Of a stretch of 64,000 nt of DNA, positions 57,697-64,000 are shown piece by piece. Below the pieces are notes generated by a model. It ran no database searches, had not been told where the DNA came from, and saw only the letters and a program-made list of their open reading frames with translations. The DNA is from JASLCR01 sp036405235 (lineage in GTDB: Bacteria > Patescibacteriota > Saccharimonadia > Saccharimonadales > Saccharimonadaceae). Every line of letters begins with the position of its first letter. The stretch's first letter is position 1. The stretch is from assembly GCA_036405235.1 (NCBI GenBank), contig DASWYA010000001.1:496001-560000 (forward strand), given 5' to 3'. The translations under genes were made by a program, and so were the position numbers.

Positions 57697-58811
57697 AACT
57701 CTCCGAATACCGAGCTAAAAGTCTGCTCGTTCCAGACTACATTGGCGTAACTTTGCGGCTCGACTCGCTTGATGAAGATCTGGCTAACCTTTCAGACGAC
57801 CAGAATTACGTAATTAAAGTAGACCAAGGTGTAAAAAAGCGCGGCAAGCAAGGTCTTATAAAATTGAATGTCACAAAAGCTTCAGCCAAAGAAGCTATCA
57901 ATGAGCTTTCCGAAAAAGGCTTTCAGCGTTTTATTGCCGAGCCAATGATCCCACATGAAGACAACGAAGAGCGATATGTCAGCTTTGAGCGAACAAGAGA
58001 CGGTATTGCAATAAACTACTCAGAAATGGGTGGCGTCGATATCGAGGATCACCCCGAATCGGTCAAACACTACACGATCGAAGACGTGCCACTCGAAAAG
58101 TCATTTGTAAGTCATGTCGTAGAAGTTATGGATCAGCAACACATGTCGTTTGTTGAGATCAATCCTCTGCTTGTACGCGAAAGCCTCGTACTGCTTGACG
58201 CCGCTGTGCTTGCGGATAGCGCTGGCGAATATCAGGCATCATGGACAGAAGACGATATCGTAGAAGCCAGAAATCTGAGCGAATCCGAAGCCGCAATCGC
58301 TGAGCTAAACGACAATTCTCCCGCTGCGTTTTCATTTCGTGTACTAAATGAAAATGGTTCAATTTGGCTACTACTTAGTGGTGGTGGCGCGAGCATAACT
58401 ATCGCAGACGAATCAGCCAATCAACATAAAGCAGAGTACATCGGTGACTACGGCGAATATAGCGGTGGACCCTCAACCGAGGAGACATATCTATACACTA
58501 CAGAAGTACTACATCAAGCTTTAAAATCCAAGGCGCCAAAAATAGCCCTGATTATTGCTGGTGGTGTCGCAAACTTTACCGACGTAAAGAAGACATTTAC
58601 GGGAGTCATCCAGGCACTGACAGAGAATCTCGAAGCACTTCATAAAAAGAACGTCAGGGTATTCGTGCGTCGCGGCGGACCAAATGAAAAAGAAGGACTA
58701 GAGCTCATGAGAAAATTCCTAGAAGGCAACAACCTATTTGGGAGCGTGCATGGCTCCGACATAGTCCTGACAGACGTAATTAATGAAGCTTTGGAGTATG
58801 TTGATGCTTAA
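57684..58811 (+). CDS. ATP-citrate lyase-like, N-terminal (succinyl-CoA-synthetase-beta/ATP-grasp type) subunit
   Basis: The 375-aa protein matches, in order, the N-terminal part of ATP-citrate lyase: VIKVDQGVKKRGKQGLIKLN, EPMIPHEDNEERYVSFERT, GGVDIED, FVEINPLLV, LLLSGGGASITIADE, IGDYGEYSGGPSTEETYLY, IIAGGVANFTDVKKTF and VFVRRGGPNEKEGLELM. The enzyme splits citrate with CoA and ATP to acetyl-CoA, oxaloacetate and ADP. The start is GTG (57684) with AGGA 6 nt upstream, inside the GNAT gene end. In some two-subunit bacterial systems this chain is called AclB, in plants ACLA, so I give no symbol. It overlaps the partner gene by 8 bases. Confidence 0.88.
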   Translation: MARVKLSEYRAKSLLVPDYIGVTLRLDSLDEDLANLSDDQNYVIKVDQGVKKRGKQGLIKLNVTKASAKEAINELSEKGFQRFIAEPMIPHEDNEERYVSFERTRDGIAINYSEMGGVDIEDHPESVKHYTIEDVPLEKSFVSHVVEVMDQQHMSFVEINPLLVRESLVLLDAAVLADSAGEYQASWTEDDIVEARNLSESEAAIAELNDNSPAAFSFRVLNENGSIWLLLSGGGASITIADESANQHKAEYIGDYGEYSGGPSTEETYLYTTEVLHQALKSKAPKIALIIAGGVANFTDVKKTFTGVIQALTENLEALHKKNVRVFVRRGGPNEKEGLELMRKFLEGNNLFGSVHGSDIVLTDVINEALEYVDA

Positions 58812-60582
58812 TATCCCGCTCATTCGCGAAAATCCTGGCAACATTTTAGCAATCGGCAGCTATCGTCCTGGCTACCAGGCAATTGTAGATTTTGACTTTC
58901 TGATTGGTCGCAAATCGCCCTCTATTGTGGGTATCGTAGGTTCATCAAAACGATTCGAAAAATACTTTTGGGGAAATAAAGAAGTATTGATACCTTGCTT
59001 CAAAACTCTAGGCGAAGCTCGCGAAAAGTTAACTTCAGTCGACTGGCTACTCAATATATCTTCAGGACGACGCGCATTTTCTTCGACCGTAGACTTCTTT
59101 GACAACTTCCCAGAAGCTCGTGGTGCACATATCTTTGCAGAAGATGTGCCAGAAAAAGCTGCAATTGACCTCTACGAAAAGTATCAGAAAAACGGTAAAA
59201 CTATCATTGGCCCTGCCGGTGTAGGCTTGATCGTTCCTGGATTCCTGAAACTCGGCGTGATCGGTGGAGTGGACTGGCGTCAACTTCAGAAAACTTCCTT
59301 GCACTCACCAGGCGATATTGCCGTACTTTCAGCTTCTGGAGGCATGGTAAATGAGATTATCACCATGGTCGCTTCCTCTGATCACCAAATCAGCTTTAGT
59401 ATGTGCTTTGGCGGTGATCGCTTCCCTACCACAACCCCCCGAGAAGCATTCTTGGCTGCCGAGGCAGATTCGGCAACTAAGCATATCGTCTACTACGGCG
59501 AACTTGGTGGTGAAGATGAATATGAACTCGTTGACCTGATCAAAGAAAAGAAAGTCACGAAGCCAGTGATTGCCTATATCGCAGGCGTTATCGGTGAAAC
59601 ATTTGAACAGCCAGTGCAATTCGGACATGCAAAAGCACTAGCAAATTCTAAAGATGAAACAGCATCTGCTAAGCGCGCGGCTCTTGCTAGTGCTGGAGTA
59701 ACCGTAGCTAGCTCAATGACCGAATTTAGCAATTTAATTGGCAATATTCCTGTGGTTAGCAAAGAACTTTCAGACACTGTTGATCTTTCTAAGCGTACGG
59801 AAAGCCTATTCACTTCAAGTATTTCTAGTGAAAAGACAGACGGATATGCGTTTACCGGAAGCTTACTTCAAGACTGGGCAAAGGAAGGTGATATTGCTCT
59901 ACAGATCACTTCAGCATTACTCGGAAAGCGTCCAACATCAACACTGACGACAGACTTAGTACGACTTATATTCCTCCTCTCTATTGATCATGGGCCACAG
60001 GTATCGGGCGCACTAAATACGATCGTCACCGCCCGAGCCGGTAAAGGCTTAGTTGATTCTCTTGCGGCTGGCTTACTTACTGTAGGTCCTCGTTTTGGCG
60101 GTGCTATTACTGACGCAGCTAGAGAGTGGTTTGAGGGAGTAGACGAACAGCGCAACCCAAGTAAGCTTGTAGAAACCTACGCTAAGAAAAAGAAGTATAT
60201 TAGCGGCATTGGCCATAAAAAGTACCGCCTTGACCTACCCGATCCACGCACAGTACTGTTGGCTGATTTCGCAGACAAGCTTTCATCTCACCCACACTTC
60301 GACTATGCAAAGTCAATCGAAGCAATCACTAGCAGCAAGAAAGGTACGCTTATTCTCAACGTAGACGGACATATCGCTGCTCTGATGCTCGACGTTCTCT
60401 CAGGCGAAGAAAACATGGCTAAAGAAGAGCTTAAACTGCTCATTGAGGCCGACTTCTTCAATGCACTTTTTGTCATCCCTCGAGCTGTAGGCTTCACAGC
60501 TCACTACCTTGACCAAAAACGCCTCGATGAAGGCCTCTTCCGCCTACCAGATAGCGACGTGCTACTCACAGAAAACGACTAG
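58804..60582 (+). CDS. ATP-citrate lyase-like, C-terminal (CoA-ligase-alpha plus citrate-synthase-like) subunit
   Basis: The 592-aa protein has an N-terminal CoA-binding/ligase half with GPAGVGLIVPGFLKLG, VLSASGGMVNEIITM and the phospho-His region QFGHAKALANSKDETASAKRA in segments. The C-terminal citrate-synthase-like half has DHGPQVSGALNTIVTARAG, GLLTVGPRFGGAI, GIGHKKYRLDLPD, LILNVDGHIAALML and GFTAHYLDQKRL. The citrate-synthase catalytic His and Asp equivalents are visible. Start ATG at 58804 has GGAG 7 nt upstream and overlaps the partner's stop. Both subunits together should form a full lyase. Confidence 0.9.
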   Translation: MLNIPLIRENPGNILAIGSYRPGYQAIVDFDFLIGRKSPSIVGIVGSSKRFEKYFWGNKEVLIPCFKTLGEAREKLTSVDWLLNISSGRRAFSSTVDFFDNFPEARGAHIFAEDVPEKAAIDLYEKYQKNGKTIIGPAGVGLIVPGFLKLGVIGGVDWRQLQKTSLHSPGDIAVLSASGGMVNEIITMVASSDHQISFSMCFGGDRFPTTTPREAFLAAEADSATKHIVYYGELGGEDEYELVDLIKEKKVTKPVIAYIAGVIGETFEQPVQFGHAKALANSKDETASAKRAALASAGVTVASSMTEFSNLIGNIPVVSKELSDTVDLSKRTESLFTSSISSEKTDGYAFTGSLLQDWAKEGDIALQITSALLGKRPTSTLTTDLVRLIFLLSIDHGPQVSGALNTIVTARAGKGLVDSLAAGLLTVGPRFGGAITDAAREWFEGVDEQRNPSKLVETYAKKKKYISGIGHKKYRLDLPDPRTVLLADFADKLSSHPHFDYAKSIEAITSSKKGTLILNVDGHIAALMLDVLSGEENMAKEELKLLIEADFFNALFVIPRAVGFTAHYLDQKRLDEGLFRLPDSDVLLTEND

Positions 60583-60621
60583 CCTTTTCCCTGTTCCAGA
60601 TGTATAGTAGTCATAAGCACT

Positions 60622-62400
60622 ATGCGGATTGCCGATGTCACAATGGAAAAGCTTTTGCTCGATGGTGGGAAGACATCGGTCGAGCAAGTCACAGCCCTGA
60701 AAGAAGAGGCCGCCCGTTCAAGACGCCCTTTGCAAGCTATTGTCGTACAAAAGGAGATCATGAATGAACTCGATCTCACAAAGGCCTATGCTGCATACAC
60801 CGATATACCCTACATCGAGATCAACCCTACAGATATCCCGTCTGAGACGCTCGAGAAAATTCCAGAGCGGATAGCCAGGCAATACAATGCAGTACTCTTC
60901 AAGATAGACGAAGATGGCTTGCTACACCTGGCAATGGATGACCCAGATGATGTCCAAGCTGTTAACTTCATCGAGAAGCAAATTGGTGACAATGTAAAAA
61001 TCTACATAGCAACACATGATAATATTCTTGCCTGTCTCGAGAACTATAGCGGAGATGTCAATGAAAAACTCAACGATGTCATCGATGTGCAGCGTGAAGA
61101 TGATGCCAATTCTCAAGATATATCAGATGCTGATATCGCCGAAGATTCTCCTATCGCTAAAACGATCAACCTTCTCCTTGAGTATGCTATTCGCTCAAAC
61201 GCTAGCGACATCCACATAGAGCCACGCGAAGAATACGTGCAAGTACGCTATCGAATTGATGGTGTACTCAACGAAGTGAACAGATTGCCGAAAAACGTAC
61301 TCGGATCCCTAGTAAGTCGTATCAAGATTCTTTCAAACTTAAAGATTGACGAACGACGTGTACCGCAAGACGGCCGTTTTAAAATCAAGGTTGCTGGTCG
61401 CCAATATGCACTTCGTGTTTCCACACTACCGATCGCCGATGGCGAAAAGATCGTTATGCGTATTCTTGACGAGAGTAACCAAGCAGTCAGCCTTCAAGAC
61501 CTCGGCTACTGGGGTAAATCTCTTGCGACACTCACCGATGCACTCTCCGAATCAAACGGAATGGTTCTTGTTACTGGTCCAACTGGTTCGGGAAAGTCTA
61601 CCAGTCTCTTCTCAATCCTCACTATGCTCAACACACCAGATGTAAATATATCTACGATCGAAGATCCAGTTGAATACAAAGTCCCAGGAGTAAATCAAAC
61701 ACAGACAAACGCAAAAGCCGGTATGACATTTGCTTCAGGTCTTCGTGCACTCCTGCGTCAAGACCCGAATATCATCATGGTAGGTGAGATTCGAGACGGT
61801 GAAACAGCCAATCTTGGCGTGCAAGCAGCACTCACGGGACACCTCGTGTTTAGCACTCTTCACACCAACAATGCCGCTACATGTCTACCGCGTCTACTTG
61901 ATATGGGCATAGAGCCGTTTCTTATCGCCTCAACAGTTCGTGCTGTAGTCGGACAACGACTAGTGCGCCGACTCTGTATGACCTGTCGAGTAAGTTATTC
62001 ACCAGATGAGGCTGAGCAAAAAGCCTTACGTGCAACCTTCAATATAGACGACGAAAAGATGATGAAGCTAGCAAGTCTTGATGCTCAAGCAGCCAGCGAG
62101 AAAATTGGCGGCGAAGCACCAATCGGCAGCACCGCGACTGGTATTACGACACTATGGAAGCCATCAGAAAAAGGCTGCGAAGACTGTCACGAGACAGGTT
62201 TTAGAGGTCGTATTGGCATCTACGAAGTGCTCGGCAGCACAATTCCTATTCAAAAGCTTATCGTCGCCAATGCAACAAGCAATGAAATCGAGAACCAAGC
62301 TGTTTCAGATGGCATGGTTGTGATGCAAACAGATGGTATCGTCAAATCACTCAGAGGCCTCACTACTGTCGAGGAAGTACTGAGAGCAACGAAGGACTAA
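60622..62400 (+). CDS. pilB: Type IV pilus assembly ATPase (PilB/GspE family)
   Basis: The 592-aa protein has an N-terminal MshEN-like region (about 1-150), then the secretion ATPase core: IHIEPREEYVQVRYRIDG, Walker A VTGPTGSGKSTSL, Asp box IEDPVEYKVPGVNQTQTN, Walker B IIMVGEIRDGETAN and the His box STLHTNNAA. The C-terminal zinc pair CMTC...CEDCHETGFRGRIGIYEVL is present. It powers pilus extension. pilC follows after three bases and pilM next, so they form an operon. Confidence 0.96.
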   Translation: MRIADVTMEKLLLDGGKTSVEQVTALKEEAARSRRPLQAIVVQKEIMNELDLTKAYAAYTDIPYIEINPTDIPSETLEKIPERIARQYNAVLFKIDEDGLLHLAMDDPDDVQAVNFIEKQIGDNVKIYIATHDNILACLENYSGDVNEKLNDVIDVQREDDANSQDISDADIAEDSPIAKTINLLLEYAIRSNASDIHIEPREEYVQVRYRIDGVLNEVNRLPKNVLGSLVSRIKILSNLKIDERRVPQDGRFKIKVAGRQYALRVSTLPIADGEKIVMRILDESNQAVSLQDLGYWGKSLATLTDALSESNGMVLVTGPTGSGKSTSLFSILTMLNTPDVNISTIEDPVEYKVPGVNQTQTNAKAGMTFASGLRALLRQDPNIIMVGEIRDGETANLGVQAALTGHLVFSTLHTNNAATCLPRLLDMGIEPFLIASTVRAVVGQRLVRRLCMTCRVSYSPDEAEQKALRATFNIDDEKMMKLASLDAQAASEKIGGEAPIGSTATGITTLWKPSEKGCEDCHETGFRGRIGIYEVLGSTIPIQKLIVANATSNEIENQAVSDGMVVMQTDGIVKSLRGLTTVEEVLRATKD

Positions 62401-62403
62401 CCA

Positions 62404-63618
62404 ATGGCACAGTTCACTTATCAGGCAGTTGACACACAAGGCAAGCAGCGCGCAGGCCAAGTTGAAGCGAGCGATCGCAGTAGCGCCGTAAAGGTTCTCG
62501 TAGCGCAGGGATTGCGGCCATCTCTAGTGAAAGAAGCAAAAACCGCCAAAAGTATCTCTCTCTTTAAGCCAAAGGTAAAGTCTGACCACATCGTTATCTT
62601 TACCAGAGAGCTGAGCGCAATGGTTAGCGCTGGCGTACCGCTCCTCAGAGCACTTCACTCGCTTCAGACCCATACCGAAAGTCCTGCTCTCAAAAAAATA
62701 CTTGAAGCCGTTAGCCGCGATGTTGAAGCTGGTGCACCGCTTGGTGATGCACTTGAAAAGCACGGTGGTACTTTCAATTCCGTATACGTTAACATGGTGC
62801 GAGCTGGCGAGGCTGCAGGTATTCTCGACGATATCCTCAAACGTCTTGCTATGCAACAAGAAAAGAACGCTACTATGCGTAAAAAGATCAAGAGTGCGAT
62901 GACATACCCAATGGTGCTCGTTTTTATTACAATCATAGCGTTCTTTGGATTGATGATTTTTGTCATCCCGCAAATAGGCAAGATCATCCAAGACCTTGGC
63001 GGGCCAGATGCCGAGCTCCCTGCACTCACTCAAGTCATGCTTGGAATCAGTGCATTCATCACTACGTATCCATATATTATATTTCCTCTCATTTTTGGCG
63101 GTATCTTCTTCCTAATTAGGTATATACGCACGCCGAAGGGGCGAAAAGTATTTCATACACTGGTACTGAAGCTTCCAGGCGTAAACGAAATTATCCGCAA
63201 AGTAGCCGTAGCTCGATTTGCTCGTACGTTTTCGGCTCTTATCGGTGCCGGTGTTGCAGTGCTTGAAGCTTTAGACGTCACGGCACGTGCTGTAGGCAAT
63301 GTGGTGTTCGAAGAAGCCTTGCTTAAAGCATCTGAAGAGGTCAAAAATGGCGCAACTCTGTCTTCAGTCATTGAGAAAAACGACCTTTTCCCGGCTATTG
63401 TCCCTCAGATGCTCTCCGTTGGCGAAGAGACAGGCCAAACCGATACCGTGCTTGTAAAGGTGGCCGACTTTTATGAGGAAGAGGTGGATGTAGCCATCGA
63501 CGGACTTAGCTCAATCATTGAGCCAGTCATGATCGTATTTATGGGTGGTATGGTCGGAGTAATCGCAGCCAGCGTTATGCTTCCGATTGCTAACCTATCA
63601 AACTCAATTAAAGGCTAG
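62404..63618 (+). CDS. pilC: Type IV pilus inner-membrane platform protein PilC/GspF
   Basis: The 404-aa protein contains two GspF domains (about 70-190 and 275-395) with GDALEKHGGTFNSVYVNMVRAGEAAGILDDILKRLA and NDLFPAIVPQMLSVGEETGQTDTVLVKVADFYEEEVD. Transmembrane helices occur near 170-195, 215-240 and 370-395. It couples the PilB motor to pilin assembly. The gene lies three bases downstream of pilB; the pilin substrates would include those encoded at 35.6-36.8 kb. Confidence 0.96.
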   Translation: MAQFTYQAVDTQGKQRAGQVEASDRSSAVKVLVAQGLRPSLVKEAKTAKSISLFKPKVKSDHIVIFTRELSAMVSAGVPLLRALHSLQTHTESPALKKILEAVSRDVEAGAPLGDALEKHGGTFNSVYVNMVRAGEAAGILDDILKRLAMQQEKNATMRKKIKSAMTYPMVLVFITIIAFFGLMIFVIPQIGKIIQDLGGPDAELPALTQVMLGISAFITTYPYIIFPLIFGGIFFLIRYIRTPKGRKVFHTLVLKLPGVNEIIRKVAVARFARTFSALIGAGVAVLEALDVTARAVGNVVFEEALLKASEEVKNGATLSSVIEKNDLFPAIVPQMLSVGEETGQTDTVLVKVADFYEEEVDVAIDGLSSIIEPVMIVFMGGMVGVIAASVMLPIANLSNSIKG

Positions 63619-63684
63619 CTACTGTAGCAAAAGTTATACTGCTCATGTATACTATCTAACAGAGAAAAGTGGGCATTACAGGTA

Positions 63685-64000
63685 GTGACTAATTTATTTT
63701 ATAGAGAAAAACCAATCATAGGACTTGATATCAGCCAAACTGGTATCAAGGTTATGGCTGTAGATCCAAAAAAATGGCTCGTAACGGCTTATGGCTCTGT
63801 AGATCTCGACCCAGCAAAGGTTCACGCCTCTCTTGAGGGAGATGATGACTATCTTGAGACTAATCTTCGTGCCCTACTCTCAAAAAATCTCATCGGCACA
63901 CTACCAAGCAGTCATGTTGTGCTTAGCGTACCGACTAGCCGAACATTCACTCGCACATTTTCTTTGCCTCTCTCTTCTGAGAAACATCTCAAAGATGCCG
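63685..64000 (+). CDS. pilM: Type IV pilus assembly protein PilM, N-terminal fragment (cut by window end)
   Basis: From a GTG at 63685 the frame stays open to the window edge (105 residues). It reads TNLFYREKPIIGLDISQTGIKVMAV, an actin-like ATPase start as in PilM, followed by VVLSVPTSRTFTRTFSLPL typical of PilM subdomain. PilM is the cytoplasmic ring protein connecting PilN/O and PilB/C. A TATACT (63648-63653) upstream suggests a further promoter in addition to pilBC readthrough. The exact start is uncertain. Confidence 0.85.
   Translation, partial: MTNLFYREKPIIGLDISQTGIKVMAVDPKKWLVTAYGSVDLDPAKVHASLEGDDDYLETNLRALLSKNLIGTLPSSHVVLSVPTSRTFTRTFSLPLSSEKHLKDA

Noticed and set aside
1..64000. UGA recoding (as in Gracilibacteria/Absconditabacteria)
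   Set aside because: UGA ends several genes cleanly, for example at 1499 and at 2101, with the next gene overlapping, so it is a normal stop.
1..64000. CRISPR arrays, complete insertion sequences or prophage genes
   Set aside because: No regularly spaced direct repeats and no transposase, integrase or phage structural frames were seen on either strand.

Overview
The window looks like a chromosomal stretch of a Candidatus Saccharibacteria (TM7, CPR/Patescibacteria) genome. This is inferred from gene content and was not tested by any search. The signs are a compact genome of mostly minimal functions, truncated or short versions of core enzymes (TsaB), type IV pilus genes, LPXTG-type surface proteins, an actinobacterial-style RpfB-like hydrolase and many small membrane proteins of unknown function. 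TGA serves as an ordinary stop codon, so this is not one of the UGA-recoded CPR lineages.

Layout. 1-18 kb is mostly on the minus strand: the tail of a surface protein, a tRNA thiolation pair (cysteine desulfurase, MnmA) around a DUF218 protein, TatD-MetRS, an anchored tyrosine phosphatase, RsmA after an RpfB-like protein, a UvrD/PcrA helicase, pgk-tpiA with an acidic tail-anchored protein, a GH5 glucanase-like enzyme and tRNA-Glu. 18-22.7 kb is a surface-protein island on the plus strand. Two LPXTG proteins share a cysteine-bracketed repeat. Between them lies a strikingly GC-rich secreted-protein gene inside a 1.8-kb element bounded by inverted repeats; this is the most unusual object in the window. 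23-41 kb holds a histidine kinase, a response regulator, a PLP decarboxylase with a GNAT-like partner, folD and folP, tRNA-Lys, RimK with its protease partner, a large coiled-coil membrane protein, dnaJ, two type IV prepilins, an ATP-grasp ligase, a GlcD-type FAD oxidase and an FKBP. 41-47 kb is the heat-shock region (dnaK, grpE, hrcA) with perfect CIRCE operators and an ABC export pair. 47-57 kb contains lepA, murJ, ftsH, tilS, tsaB and tsaE. 57-64 kb contains a GNAT gene, a two-gene ATP-citrate-lyase-like enzyme and the pilB-pilC-pilM pilus operon, which runs off the window.

How it works together. Hsp70 genes are split into three units (dnaK, dnaJ, hrcA-grpE), each preceded by CIRCE, so HrcA should co-regulate them; an adenylate-kinase-like gene shares the hrcA CIRCE. 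Many genes carry a TATAAT/TATACT hexamer only 6-9 nt before the start codon and no Shine-Dalgarno, which implies widespread leaderless mRNAs. Genes internal to operons often overlap by 1-4 bases. Surface biology (LPXTG proteins, pili, RpfB-like hydrolase, GH5, anchored coiled coils) is heavily represented, as expected for a host-attached epibiont.
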